Notes under the pieces: generated by a model
Database searches by the model: none
What the model was told of the DNA's origin: nothing
Seen by the model: only the letters and a program-made list of their open reading frames with translations
NCBI GenBank assembly: GCA_016712415.1
Contig: JADJRC010000015.1
Span: 1 to 64,000 of the forward strand
Reading direction: 5' to 3'
Origin: Lewinellaceae bacterium
Lineage (GTDB): Bacteria; Bacteroidota; Bacteroidia; Chitinophagales; Saprospiraceae
Length of the DNA: 64,000 nucleotides
Shown: piece by piece, positions 16,378 to 25,577 of the stretch
Layout of the letters: each line of letters opens with the position of its first letter
Numbering within the stretch: the first letter of the stretch is position 1
Position numbers and translations under genes: made by a program

Positions 16378-18933
16378 ATGAACCGTCGCCATACGCTGCT
16401 TGTCCTTTTTGCACTGTCTGTGATGCAGGCTTTTTCCCAGTCAAAACCGACGCTGGACTACTATCTTCCTGCTATCAGGTATAGTGCCGATATTCCAACT
16501 CCGGAAAGTTTTCTCGGTTATCAGCCCGGTGAATGGCATGCCAGTCACGATCAGTTGGTTGCATACATGCGCGAGCTCGACAGGGCGAGCGAGCGGATCA
16601 CGCTGCAGCAATACGGCCGTTCGTATGAAGGCAGGCCATTGTTGTGCCTGATTATTACCGATCCAGGCAATCAGAAGCGGCTGGATGAAATAAAAAACAG
16701 CCGCAGTCAACTGACTGACCCGGCTCAGGGTGCCAAACCGGACCTGAAAAATCTGCCTGCCGTCAACTATATGGGCTATTCCATTCACGGGAATGAAACC
16801 AGCGGCGCCAATGCCGCCTTGCTGGTGGCCTATTATCTTGCCGCGGCTCAAAGCCCCGAGGTGGAAGCATTGCTCAAAAATACCGTCATACTGTTCGATC
16901 CCTGTTTTAATCCGGACGGGATGCAGCGTTTTTCGTCGTGGGTGAACAGCCGGCGCAGCATAAACGGCTCCACTGATCCATCGGCTGATGAATTCAACGA
17001 ACCCTGGCCGCGCGGCAGGTACAACCACTACTGGTTCGATCTTAATCGCGACTGGATTGTGGCCCAGCAACCCGAAACGAGGGGCCGAGTGGCCTTGTTT
17101 CAGGAATGGCACCCCAATGTGCTGACCGACCACCACGAGATGGGCAGCAATGCTACCTTTTTTTTCCAGCCCGGCGTGCCAAGTCGGGTCAACCCCAACA
17201 CCCCTGCCCGAAACCAGGAACTTACAGCCAAAATCGCGACGTACCACGCCCGGCTGTTGTCGCAAAAAAACATCCTGTTTTACTCAGGCGAGAATTTTGA
17301 CGACTACTACTACGGAAAAGGCTCCACATATCCGGATGCACAGGGCAGTATCGGTATTTTGTTCGAGCAGGCGAGCAGCAGAGGCAGCGCACAGGAAACC
17401 GAAAACGGCCTGCTTACCTTTCCGTATACGATTCGGAATCAAGTCATTTCATCCTTATCCACCCTTCAGGCTGTAGGCGACATGCGCGTGGAACTGAACG
17501 AGTATCTCCGCGATTTCTATATAAGCGCCGCCGGAGCGGCCGCAAAAGACGATATCAAAGGATATGTGTTTGCCGACAACCGCGACCTGCCCGGCAGGGA
17601 GCTGCTGAATGTACTGATGCGCCACCGCATTGATGTGCGCAATGTACAGGGAGATATTACGGTCAACGGTCAGACATTTACGGCACACAATGCCTTTTGG
17701 GTACCCTCGGAGCAGGCACAATACCGACTGGTAAAGGCACTGTTCGAACGGCGCACAACTTTTCAGGACAGCATATTCTACGATATTTCTGCCTGGACGC
17801 TGCCCGATGCCTTTGGCGTGCAGTGGTCGCCGGTACGTTCCAAAGACTTCAATCCCCGTATGGCAGGCGCTGAGGGCATTGCCCTGACTTCGCGTTACGG
17901 CGTTTCTGTCATCGCCGAGCCGGCCTATGCCTATGTGATCGCGGCAACCGGTTATGAGGTTCCGCAGGTGCTCGGCGCCTTGCTTCGCGAAGGAATACGG
18001 GTAAAACTAGCCACCAAACCGTTTGAATCGGATGGCCGGCAATTTGCAGCCGGCAGCCTTGTAATTCCTTCGGAAAAACAACCCCTGGAGCCGAAAGCAT
18101 TGCTGGAAAAAGTGCAGAACCTTGGCTTCGAACTGCCCGTTTTCCCCATTTATAACGGCCTGACATCGGCAGGGCCGGATTTGGGCAGCAGCAGTTTTCC
18201 TACTATCAGAGCCCCAAAAATAATCATGCTGACAGGCGACGGTGTCAACCCGGAAGCTGCCGGGGAGGTATGGCATCTGCTTGATACCCGCTACGGACTT
18301 CCATTGACGATGGTTGAATCGGACCGGTTGTCGCGACTCAACCTGGCGGATTATAACGTGTTAATCCTGTCTGACGGCAATTTCGGGCGGGTGGCGCCGG
18401 AGCGCGTGCGCGAGTTTGTTTCAGGCGGCGGCACTATTGTGGCCACAGGCGACGCCTTGCGCTGGCTTAAAGCATCGGGCCTTGTAGACCTTGAGTTCCG
18501 GAATGCCAGCCTGAAACCGGTTGGTAGGCGTCCTTACGGGTCTTATGACGAAGACAGGGGCGCCGGGCGTATGCCGGGCGCTATTTTTGAAGCGGAGCTC
18601 GACCTGACCAATCCGCTTTGCTTCGGCTATGAGCGCCCGCGACTGCCCATGTTTCTCAGCGATACCCTGTTTGTCGAAACAGCGAAAAACCCCTATGCCA
18701 CTCCGGCTGTTTTTACCGGCGATCCGCTGCTTGCAGGTTATATCCACCCCCGGCACAAACCGCTGGTGTTCAATTCAGCTGCGGTGGTGGTGGGCGGAAC
18801 AGGTAAAGGCCGGATCATTTGTTTTGCGGGCAATCCGAATTTTCGCGCTTTTTGGTACGGAACGAACCGCATGTTTGCTAATGCGATATTTTTTGGCAAC
18901 CTCCTCGGCAGCGAAGCCATTGAGCGTAAATAA
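16378..18933 (+). CDS. Secreted M14-family zinc carboxypeptidase
   Basis: The protein is 851 aa from the ATG at 16378, which precedes a good signal peptide (TLLVLFALSVMQAFSQ); the open frame extends 45 bp upstream into the terminator and is not used. The N-terminal 400 residues form an M14 peptidase domain. Zinc ligands are seen in YSIHGNETSG (HxxE), and a later His in LTDHHEMGSN; a substrate-binding Arg region is RSINGS. The C-terminal part (about 600-720) resembles a class I glutamine-amidotransferase-like fold (KIIMLTGDGVNPEAAGEVWH, GGGTIVATGDALRW), as seen in large Bacteroidota M14 enzymes. It probably degrades peptides in the periplasm or outside the cell. The CotH gene follows at 12 bp, probably in one operon. 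Confidence 0.85.
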   Translation: MNRRHTLLVLFALSVMQAFSQSKPTLDYYLPAIRYSADIPTPESFLGYQPGEWHASHDQLVAYMRELDRASERITLQQYGRSYEGRPLLCLIITDPGNQKRLDEIKNSRSQLTDPAQGAKPDLKNLPAVNYMGYSIHGNETSGANAALLVAYYLAAAQSPEVEALLKNTVILFDPCFNPDGMQRFSSWVNSRRSINGSTDPSADEFNEPWPRGRYNHYWFDLNRDWIVAQQPETRGRVALFQEWHPNVLTDHHEMGSNATFFFQPGVPSRVNPNTPARNQELTAKIATYHARLLSQKNILFYSGENFDDYYYGKGSTYPDAQGSIGILFEQASSRGSAQETENGLLTFPYTIRNQVISSLSTLQAVGDMRVELNEYLRDFYISAAGAAAKDDIKGYVFADNRDLPGRELLNVLMRHRIDVRNVQGDITVNGQTFTAHNAFWVPSEQAQYRLVKALFERRTTFQDSIFYDISAWTLPDAFGVQWSPVRSKDFNPRMAGAEGIALTSRYGVSVIAEPAYAYVIAATGYEVPQVLGALLREGIRVKLATKPFESDGRQFAAGSLVIPSEKQPLEPKALLEKVQNLGFELPVFPIYNGLTSAGPDLGSSSFPTIRAPKIIMLTGDGVNPEAAGEVWHLLDTRYGLPLTMVESDRLSRLNLADYNVLILSDGNFGRVAPERVREFVSGGGTIVATGDALRWLKASGLVDLEFRNASLKPVGRRPYGSYDEDRGAGRMPGAIFEAELDLTNPLCFGYERPRLPMFLSDTLFVETAKNPYATPAVFTGDPLLAGYIHPRHKPLVFNSAAVVVGGTGKGRIICFAGNPNFRAFWYGTNRMFANAIFFGNLLGSEAIERK

Positions 18934-18945
18934 ACAAATTCTGTA

Positions 18946-20571
18946 ATGAGAAAAATTTGGCTCTTTTTGTGGTGGAGTCCACTGCTGCTTACGGCTCAGA
19001 CCGCTCTTCAGTCGTCCAACCTGCCCATCGTACTGGTCACTACACCCAACGGGGCACTTATTCCGGATGAGCCCAAGATCACGGCGCAAATGAAAATCAT
19101 CGACAAAGGGCCAGGGCAGATCAATTTCATTACCGACCCGCCCAATCACTATAATGGATTTATCGGAATCGAAACACGGGGCAGCACCTCGCAGTTGTTT
19201 TCCGACAAAAAACCTTACGCCGTTGAAACACGTACCGCCGACGGCGAAGACCTGGATGTGCCCCTGCTGGGCATGCCGGAGGAGTCGGACTGGGTATTTA
19301 TGGCCCCATTCAACGACAAAAGCCTTGTGCGCGATGCCCTGGCGCTCGAACTGGCGCGACGGATCATGCCCTGGGCTTCCCGTACTCGTTTTGTGGAACT
19401 GGTGCTCAATGGTGATTACCGGGGAATCTACCTCGTGGCCGAAAAAATCAAACGCGACAAAAATCGCGTGGATATCAGCAAATTATCGGCGGAAGAACTC
19501 TCTGGCGACGACCTGACAGGTGGTTATATCCTCAAAATCGACAAACCGACGGGTGCGCTGAGCGATGGCTGGGTGTCGCCCTATCCCGCCCTTCAGGGCA
19601 ACTGGCAAACCACATATTACCAATACCACTACCCAAAGCCGGAGGATATTCAGGCCCCACAAAAACAATATATTGAAGACTGGATTACCGGTTTTGAAGA
19701 TGTCATGCAGTCTGCTCAATACGCCGATACGGCCTCCGGATATTCAAAATATATTGATGTTCAGTCGTTTATCGACTTTTTTATCATCAATGAAATATCC
19801 AAAAATGTAGACGCTTACCGGCTGAGTACTTTTTTATACAAGGACAAGGACAGCAAAAATACCCGCCTTTTTGCGGGACCGGTGTGGGATTTCAACATCG
19901 CCTTCGGCAATGCCGACTATTGCAGTGGAAATACATACCAGGGCTGGGCGGTAAATTTTAACGGAATTTGCAACCAGGACGACTGGATCATCCATTTCTG
20001 GTGGAAACGCCTGTGGGATGATCCGGCGTTTCGCACACAACTCGTCGCGCGGTGGACCGAACTGCGATCCGGCGTATTCACCGATACCGCAGTCGCCGGT
20101 GTAATGGACTCACTGGCGGGCGTGGTGCAACAGGCACAGGTGCGCAACTGGCAGCGCTGGCCGATACTCTACGAATGGGTGTGGCCGAATGCCTTTTGTT
20201 GCGGCAGTTATCCGCAACACGTCGATTACCTGCGCGATTGGTTGCTCCATCGCATGGAATGGATGGACGGAGCAATGAAGACATTGAATGTGGGTACCTA
20301 CGAGAAGAAGAAATACTTCAAAACGGAAATTTTCCCCAACCCTTCCAGGGATGCGGTGACATTCAAATACTATGTGCGCTACACCGATAAGGTTGTTTTT
20401 CGTATCTACGATGAACTGGGCAGGACGCTTGAAACAGTGAACGGTACCCATCAAAAGAACGGAGAGAATACCTGCACCTGGACGCACGACCTTCACCCCG
20501 GACTTTATTTTTATTCGGTAATCGTCAACGGAGTGATCGAATCGGGAGGAACTTTCGTCGTTGAGCAATGA
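18946..20571 (+). CDS. CotH kinase-family protein with type IX sorting domain
   Basis: The 541-aa product has a signal peptide (MRKIWLFLWWSPLLLTAQTA). Residues 60-380 match the CotH kinase-like domain: GFIGIETRGSTSQLF, NGDYRGIYLVAEKIKRD, and the acidic metal-binding motif VWDFNIAFGNADY. Spore-coat CotH phosphorylates coat proteins; roles in Bacteroidota are unknown. The last 85 residues are a typical type IX sorting domain, beginning TEIFPNPSRDAVTF and ending in LHPGLYFYSVIVNG, so the protein is predicted to be exported across the outer membrane and anchored at the surface. It is 12 bp downstream of the M14 peptidase and is convergent with the plug gene (6 bp). Confidence 0.88.
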   Translation: MRKIWLFLWWSPLLLTAQTALQSSNLPIVLVTTPNGALIPDEPKITAQMKIIDKGPGQINFITDPPNHYNGFIGIETRGSTSQLFSDKKPYAVETRTADGEDLDVPLLGMPEESDWVFMAPFNDKSLVRDALALELARRIMPWASRTRFVELVLNGDYRGIYLVAEKIKRDKNRVDISKLSAEELSGDDLTGGYILKIDKPTGALSDGWVSPYPALQGNWQTTYYQYHYPKPEDIQAPQKQYIEDWITGFEDVMQSAQYADTASGYSKYIDVQSFIDFFIINEISKNVDAYRLSTFLYKDKDSKNTRLFAGPVWDFNIAFGNADYCSGNTYQGWAVNFNGICNQDDWIIHFWWKRLWDDPAFRTQLVARWTELRSGVFTDTAVAGVMDSLAGVVQQAQVRNWQRWPILYEWVWPNAFCCGSYPQHVDYLRDWLLHRMEWMDGAMKTLNVGTYEKKKYFKTEIFPNPSRDAVTFKYYVRYTDKVVFRIYDELGRTLETVNGTHQKNGENTCTWTHDLHPGLYFYSVIVNGVIESGGTFVVEQ

Positions 20572-20577
20572 GGGCGG

Positions 20578-21861
20578 TTAACGGCGGTCGCGGGAATCGA
20601 TGGTTGCTGCGGCCATGAGCCGGTCGTAGCGCTCGCCAAAAACGCGGAAGTAGACCAGAACGGTGTATAGGTTGCTCGTTTCATAAGAGTTGCCCTCAAA
20701 GCCGTCTTCATCTATCTCGCCGGTTTCGCGGTTCACGATCTGGTAACCGTAATTGTAATAGCCTTGTTTTAGCAGCGGCGATTCGCAGTAATACGCCTTG
20801 ACTTCAGGGCTGTATTCCATTTTATATTCCGGCTTGAGTTGCCAATCGGTCAGTTCGCCGAACACATACACATCCTCATCATCGAAGGGCAAATTGCGGC
20901 TGATGGAAAACAGCACCCGGGCATAATCGCACTGCAACAGCGTTTGATTATAATTCTGATTTTCAACGGAATAGCGGCCATTCAAATCGCCGCGAAACGA
21001 TAAATTGCTACCGGACCGGTCGTTGTCGGTTTCAAGGGTGACCTCATAAAAATCGTATTTCTGGTTGATGGTTTTTACCCGTTCGCCGCGAAACTCGAAG
21101 GTACGTATATCGAAAAAACGCCACTCTTTTCCGGCGGGAAACACCACCTTGTCCTGGTAATCGAATACCAGTTGATCTTCCCGGGTGATGAAAGGCGGCA
21201 GGGGGCCGAGCGCCGAATCCCAGCGGCCGTTTTGGAGTACAAACGCCTTTACGTCGTTCTGCGGGTTAAATATGCGTGTACCGCGGTGGTTGACCGAAAA
21301 GTCGATTTCGTGGTGCGTTTTCAGTTTGTTCACGACTACAGGACTGACCAGTTTGGCGTCGACGCGCCAGCGCGGTTCCACCACGCAAAAGCGCCGGACC
21401 AGTACCAGCCGACTTTCGTCGTCGTTGTCAAATACCTTGAGAATATAATTGCCCGACCGCGACCAGCGCATATTGCGGTTGGGCAGGCCGAGGCTGTAAT
21501 GGGTGTATTGCAGGAGTGTATTGAAGGAACTTTCAATATTGGTTATCCGGTCTTCCGTGAAACCGTCGATATATTCATTGTCGATAAGGTCTGATGGTTG
21601 CCAGTCGCTGTCGCAATGCACAATGGTATAGAGGTAATCCTTGAGGTCGCTGCCGAGATGGTCAAACTCCAGCAACATGGTGTTGGGGGCTGTTTTCAAT
21701 TCTACGATAGGCAGCGTCAGCGGTGCGCCGACGAGGTAAAGCTGGGCTGCCCGAATGTCGGGGTCGATCGTCTGGCTTTCGGTGCTGGTGTCTTGCGTAG
21801 GCAGCAACAAAGGGCATAAAAGGAAGGGTAATGCCAATAGAAAAGAAGCAAATGACCTCAT
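20578..21861 (-). CDS. Type IX secretion system plug protein (DUF5103)
   Basis: The product is 427 aa from the ATG at 21861 (MRSFASFLLALPFLLCPLLL, a signal peptide); a longer frame upstream runs through the RluA gene in another frame and is not real. It matches DUF5103, the family of the T9SS Plug protein that closes the SprA translocon on the periplasmic side. Visible family elements include FDHLGSDLKDYLYTIVHCD and SDLIDNEYIDGFTEDRI in the N-terminal domain, SVNHRGTRIFNPQNDVKA in the middle and VYVFGELTDWQL near the end. It fits the presence of sorting-domain proteins in this window. It is the last gene of a minus-strand run starting at the radical SAM gene. Confidence 0.88.
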   Translation of the reverse strand: MRSFASFLLALPFLLCPLLLPTQDTSTESQTIDPDIRAAQLYLVGAPLTLPIVELKTAPNTMLLEFDHLGSDLKDYLYTIVHCDSDWQPSDLIDNEYIDGFTEDRITNIESSFNTLLQYTHYSLGLPNRNMRWSRSGNYILKVFDNDDESRLVLVRRFCVVEPRWRVDAKLVSPVVVNKLKTHHEIDFSVNHRGTRIFNPQNDVKAFVLQNGRWDSALGPLPPFITREDQLVFDYQDKVVFPAGKEWRFFDIRTFEFRGERVKTINQKYDFYEVTLETDNDRSGSNLSFRGDLNGRYSVENQNYNQTLLQCDYARVLFSISRNLPFDDEDVYVFGELTDWQLKPEYKMEYSPEVKAYYCESPLLKQGYYNYGYQIVNRETGEIDEDGFEGNSYETSNLYTVLVYFRVFGERYDRLMAAATIDSRDRR

Positions 21862-21919
21862 TTTGTTGTATTTCGTGAATTGATCCGGGGTATTGACGCA
21901 ACAGCTGCCGTCAGGTTGC

Positions 21920-22588
21920 TTACCAGCCTTCATTCGGCATGCATTCCAGTTCCAGCAACTCGCCGGTTTTGGGGTGTTTGCAGGTGAAACGCCTGGCGTG
22001 GAGTTTAATTTGCTGTTCCTTCCAGGGTTTTCCACCATAAAGCACATCGCCGGCGATCGGGCATCCGATATGCGCCAGTTGGGCCCGTATCTGGTGAAAA
22101 CGACCGGTTGCAGGCTGCACTTCAAGCAGAAATTCCTTACCCGATTTTTCAAGTAGCGTGTACTCCAGTTCGCAATGTTGGGTATCGCGGCCGCTTTTTT
22201 CCACAATAACTGCTTTTCGGCCGGCCGGATCTTTTATCAGCCAGTTGGTGAGTTTACCTTTTTCAGCGGGTGGGCGGTTCTCCACTTTTGCCCAGTAAAC
22301 TTTTGCCACGCTTCTGTTTTCAAACTGCCCCATCAGGTTGACGAGCGCCGTCTTGGTTTTGGCAAATACGAGTATGCCACTCGCTGCACGGTCGAGCCGG
22401 TGCACGGCGCGGAGGTAAGGCGTTGTTTTAAGGCGTTTCGAGGTCGACTTTTCCTGCAGCTGGCCGGTAAAATACAGCAGTGCTTCGTCTTCTGCCGAAG
22501 GGTGGCGTTCCCGGCCGCTTTCCGAGGAAAGCCCGGCCGGTTTGTTTACAATGAGGAGGTAGTAATCTTCAAAAAGGATTTGCATCAT
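21920..22588 (-). CDS. RluA-family 23S/tRNA pseudouridine synthase
   Basis: The enzyme is about 222 aa from the ATG at 22588 (MMQILFEDYYLLIVNKPAGL); a TTG at 22630 gives a longer form overlapping the response-regulator gene by 14 bp and is less likely. The catalytic motif is AVHRLDRAASGILVFA with the invariant Asp. Further family blocks are KVYWAKVENRP, HCELEYTLLEKSG and QPATGRFHQIRAQLAHIG. It isomerises uridine to pseudouridine in structured RNA; the exact target (23S rRNA or tRNA) cannot be told from sequence alone. The short length, without an S4 domain, fits the RluA/TruC-like subgroup. It follows the response regulator in the same direction. Confidence 0.88.
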   Translation of the reverse strand: MMQILFEDYYLLIVNKPAGLSSESGRERHPSAEDEALLYFTGQLQEKSTSKRLKTTPYLRAVHRLDRAASGILVFAKTKTALVNLMGQFENRSVAKVYWAKVENRPPAEKGKLTNWLIKDPAGRKAVIVEKSGRDTQHCELEYTLLEKSGKEFLLEVQPATGRFHQIRAQLAHIGCPIAGDVLYGGKPWKEQQIKLHARRFTCKHPKTGELLELECMPNEGW

Positions 22589-22616
22589 GTGCTGGTGAAG
22601 GGTTTCAGGGTAGTTA

Positions 22617-23309
22617 TTATCCAACGACAAAATGATAACCGACGCCTTTTATAGTGATGATCTCGATGGCCGGGTCGGCACTCAGGTAGTCGCGTAGTTT
22701 TGTGATATAGACATCGAGGTTCCGGGAGTTGAAAAAATTATCGTCGCCCCATACTTTTATCAAAATATCCTTACGGGCGACGGTGAAATTCCGGCTTTCC
22801 AGCAATATTTTGAGCAAATCAGCCTCCCGGGCGCTGAGTTTCCGCACCGAATCGCCCATTCGCAACTCATATTTGAGCGGAAAAAATTCGAATTTGCCGA
22901 TGACAACAGCATCGTTCGGGTTGGCTGCCGCCGTTTTTCCGCGCGTCAGGGCGAGCAGGTTGTGCAGGCGCGCGATGAGTTCTTCCATGCTGAAAGGCTT
23001 GCGCAGGTAGTCGTTGCCACCTGCCGAAAAACCCTGCAGCACGTCTTCCGTCTGGTTTTTTGCAGTGACGAACACGATAGGCAGGTCGGACTTTTTACGA
23101 CGAATCTCCTCCGCGAGCGAAAAACCGTCGCGGTTGGGCAGCATCACGTCGAGCACACAAATATCCGGCTGGAACTGCTCGAATACCGCCATAACCTTAT
23201 CGCCATCGGCGACCATACAGACTTCGAAGGAGCGGCTTTCCAGGCTTTCCCGGACAATCTTACCGAGAAAGGGCTCGTCTTCCACGTACAGGAGTTTGAT
23301 ATTTTGCAT
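22617..23309 (-). CDS. OmpR/PhoB-family response regulator
   Basis: The protein is 230 aa from the ATG at 23309, 12 bp after the stop of the OmpA-like gene. The receiver domain has the acidic pocket (LLYVEDEPF), the phospho-acceptor Asp in ICVLDVMLPNRDG, the Thr/Lys positions in IVFVTAKNQTED and YLRKPFSMEEL. The C-terminal winged helix shows LSAREADLLKILLESRN, RKDILIKVWGDDNFFNSRN, LDVYITKLRDYL and IKGVGYHF. No histidine kinase is adjacent, so it is an orphan regulator here. The close link with the OmpA-like gene may reflect envelope-related control, which is inference. Confidence 0.92.
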   Translation of the reverse strand: MQNIKLLYVEDEPFLGKIVRESLESRSFEVCMVADGDKVMAVFEQFQPDICVLDVMLPNRDGFSLAEEIRRKKSDLPIVFVTAKNQTEDVLQGFSAGGNDYLRKPFSMEELIARLHNLLALTRGKTAAANPNDAVVIGKFEFFPLKYELRMGDSVRKLSAREADLLKILLESRNFTVARKDILIKVWGDDNFFNSRNLDVYITKLRDYLSADPAIEIITIKGVGYHFVVG

Positions 23310-23320
23310 GCACGGCAAAG

Positions 23321-24556
23321 TTACTCCACGACGCGGCATTCCACACGCCGGTTTTTCTGCCGACCCGTTTCTGTTTTGTTGGAGGCTACGGGTTTGTGCG
23401 CTCCATAACCTTTCCAGGATACCTGTTCCGGTAGCACACCATTGGTAATGAGTATATTATAAACGGACTGTGCACGCTTTTCCGAGAGCAGGTCGTTTCC
23501 TGCATCGTCGCCAACGCTATCTGTATGTCCGCCGATTTCCACCTTCAGGGTTGGATTTTTGCGCAGTATATCCGCCAGGAGCGTTACTGTTTTTTCGGCT
23601 TCAGGTTTCAGGTCCGATTTGCCGGTATCGAATAAAAAGGCCGATTCGAAGGTGTATTTTTTATCTTTTAGCAGGGCGTCCTCCATCGTCGTGCCGGCGT
23701 CTTCCTCAATGATAAAATCGTCGAAACAGTAATATGCGATGCGCTTTATTTTTTGCCAGAATGAATTCAGGCTTTGGTTGCGCTCGTCAAACTGTCGGCG
23801 CTCTTCCGGGTCCATGTTGATTTTTGTAACGGCATCGGAGAAGAAATTGCCAAACAGAAAATACTTGTACGGTTTGTCGGCCTTGAACGACAAGGTGATT
23901 TTGCGCCATTCGCCGCCGGTATCCATAATTTCTTCGACATTCACTTGAGGCTGTACCGGGAAATCGACCTGGCTTTGCATAAATTCTTCCCGTGCGGTGA
24001 TCCTGGCATCGGAAAAGTAAAAACCGAAATTGCCGCAATAAACAGATTTGTAACCGGCGGGGTTGGTCCACTTGTCTTTGCCATCAAACGCAGGCTGCCG
24101 CCCAAATACCCTGGTCAGGTGGAGCACGCCGAGGGAGTCGTTGGTGCAAGCCCAGAAACTGATGCGGTAGGTTTTGCCCTTTTCCATCGTTTTGGCCAGT
24201 GTACCCTGGATCAATTCGTGGTAATCGAAGGCAAACTGCCCGTCCTCGAACGGGTGATACATGATGAGTCCCACCATCCGGTTTCCGGTATGTGGTTTGG
24301 GAAAGGACGGGCATCCAGACACCGTATCCCATAGGATCAGGTCTGGTGTGTGACTGTCGAAGGTTCGCCAGCCCATGGCGCAGGTATTGAGACCCAGGGC
24401 GTTCCCTGCAAACTGACAAGGCTTCGGCTCCGTCTGCAGCACTCCGGCCTGCTTGGGTGTCTGGCGTTCAAACCCGCCGTTTACGACAAGATTTTGAGAT
24501 AAAAGGGGGTATCCTGCAGGGAGGTACAGGAGCAATAACAGGTGGCGTAAGGGCAT
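23321..24556 (-). CDS. OmpA-family outer-membrane protein
   Basis: The 411-aa product has a signal peptide (LLLLLYLPAGYPLLSQ) and a galactose-binding-like N-terminal half beginning LVVNGGFERQTPKQAG, a start typical of carbohydrate-binding sandwich folds. The C-terminal 120 residues are an OmpA domain that binds peptidoglycan: FDTGKSDLKPEAEKTVTLLA, VEIGGHTDSVGDDAGNDLLS, KRAQSVYNILITNGV and the end TGRQKNRRVECRVVE with the conserved NRRVE motif. It would anchor the outer membrane to the wall while displaying the N-terminal sandwich. It is followed at 12 bp by the response regulator. Confidence 0.88.
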   Translation of the reverse strand: MPLRHLLLLLYLPAGYPLLSQNLVVNGGFERQTPKQAGVLQTEPKPCQFAGNALGLNTCAMGWRTFDSHTPDLILWDTVSGCPSFPKPHTGNRMVGLIMYHPFEDGQFAFDYHELIQGTLAKTMEKGKTYRISFWACTNDSLGVLHLTRVFGRQPAFDGKDKWTNPAGYKSVYCGNFGFYFSDARITAREEFMQSQVDFPVQPQVNVEEIMDTGGEWRKITLSFKADKPYKYFLFGNFFSDAVTKINMDPEERRQFDERNQSLNSFWQKIKRIAYYCFDDFIIEEDAGTTMEDALLKDKKYTFESAFLFDTGKSDLKPEAEKTVTLLADILRKNPTLKVEIGGHTDSVGDDAGNDLLSEKRAQSVYNILITNGVLPEQVSWKGYGAHKPVASNKTETGRQKNRRVECRVVE

Positions 24557-24599
24557 GGCATCAGGTTGTTTGCAAAAAAACGCCTTTACGCCGGTAATG

Positions 24600-25496
24600 T
24601 TATGCGAAAATCTGTTTCAGCGCTTCCTGTATTTCCGGGTGCTGAAACCGAAAACCCGCCTGTTGAATTTTTTCGGCAGATACTTTGTTGCTGTTGAGGA
24701 TAACAGCTGCCATTTCTCCCAACAGGAACTTCATGGCAAATGCGGGTCCGGGTACAATCAGTGCGGGTTGGTGCATGGCGTGCGCAATGGCTTTGACCAG
24801 GTCCCTGTTTCTGACAGGATTCGGAGCAACAGCGTTAAAAACGCCGCTCACCTGTTGGTTTTCAATAGCCCAGATAAACATCCGGCACACGTCGTCGAGG
24901 TGCACCCAGGAATACCATGCCTGACCGTCGGCGAAATAGCCGCCAACGCCAAAGCGAAGCGGTTTTACAAATTCTGCCAGCGCCCCGCCCTCTTTGGCCA
25001 ATACGACACCAATGCGCAATTTCACGGTACGAATGCCCAGCGCTGCCACTTCGTCGGCAGCAGCCTCCCATCTTCGGCAACATTCGACCAAAAAACTGCT
25101 GTCGACAGGAGCGCTGGTCTCGGTCATCCACTGTTCGCCGGAGTTGCCGTAGTAGCCGATGGCCGATGAGGAAAGATATGCCTTGGGTTTTATGCCCGAT
25201 TGCAGGAACGCGACACGCAATGTGTGGGCGCTTTGTTCGCGGCTTTCGATGATCTCTTTTTTTCTATGGGCTGTCCAGCGTTTGTCTGCGATGCCGGCAC
25301 CTGCCAGATTAATCACATAATCGACGCCCTGTAGCGCGGATGCGTCCATTGACCCTGTTGCGGGATTCCAGGAAAACTGCGCTTTATTCTGCGGTTTTCG
25401 GGTCAGGATACGGACGGTATGGCCTTCAGCGCGAAGCATTTCAGACAGGCGGCGGCCGATGAGGCCGGTGCCGCCGGCCAGGAGGATGGTAGGCAT
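24600..25496 (-). CDS. TIGR01777-family NAD-dependent epimerase (SDR39U1-like)
   Basis: The 298-aa protein has the nucleotide-binding start ILLAGGTGLIGRRLSEML, the family-specific motifs NLAGAGIADKRWTAHRKKEI and SSSAIGYYGNSGEQW, and YSWVHLDDVCRMFIWAIEN. The C terminus (ALIVPGPAFAMKFLLGEMA, then KVSAEKIQQAGFRFQHP) is the DUF1731 tail that defines this group. Members are extended short-chain dehydrogenase-like proteins, often near cell-division or envelope genes, without an established substrate. The gene lies between the radical SAM and OmpA-like genes, same strand, about 45-80 bp apart. Confidence 0.92.
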   Translation of the reverse strand: MPTILLAGGTGLIGRRLSEMLRAEGHTVRILTRKPQNKAQFSWNPATGSMDASALQGVDYVINLAGAGIADKRWTAHRKKEIIESREQSAHTLRVAFLQSGIKPKAYLSSSAIGYYGNSGEQWMTETSAPVDSSFLVECCRRWEAAADEVAALGIRTVKLRIGVVLAKEGGALAEFVKPLRFGVGGYFADGQAWYSWVHLDDVCRMFIWAIENQQVSGVFNAVAPNPVRNRDLVKAIAHAMHQPALIVPGPAFAMKFLLGEMAAVILNSNKVSAEKIQQAGFRFQHPEIQEALKQIFA

Positions 25497-25577
25497 GAGT
25501 TTTCTTGATCAGAATGAATTGTAACGAACACTTAAACAGCGGAGGCCGCATTCAGTTGTCGCAGTGCCGCCATGGGG

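Noticed and set aside
20578..22206. Longer version of the T9SS plug protein starting at 22206
   Set aside because: The added 115 residues are read from the RluA gene in another frame and lack homology; the ATG at 21861 precedes a proper signal peptide.
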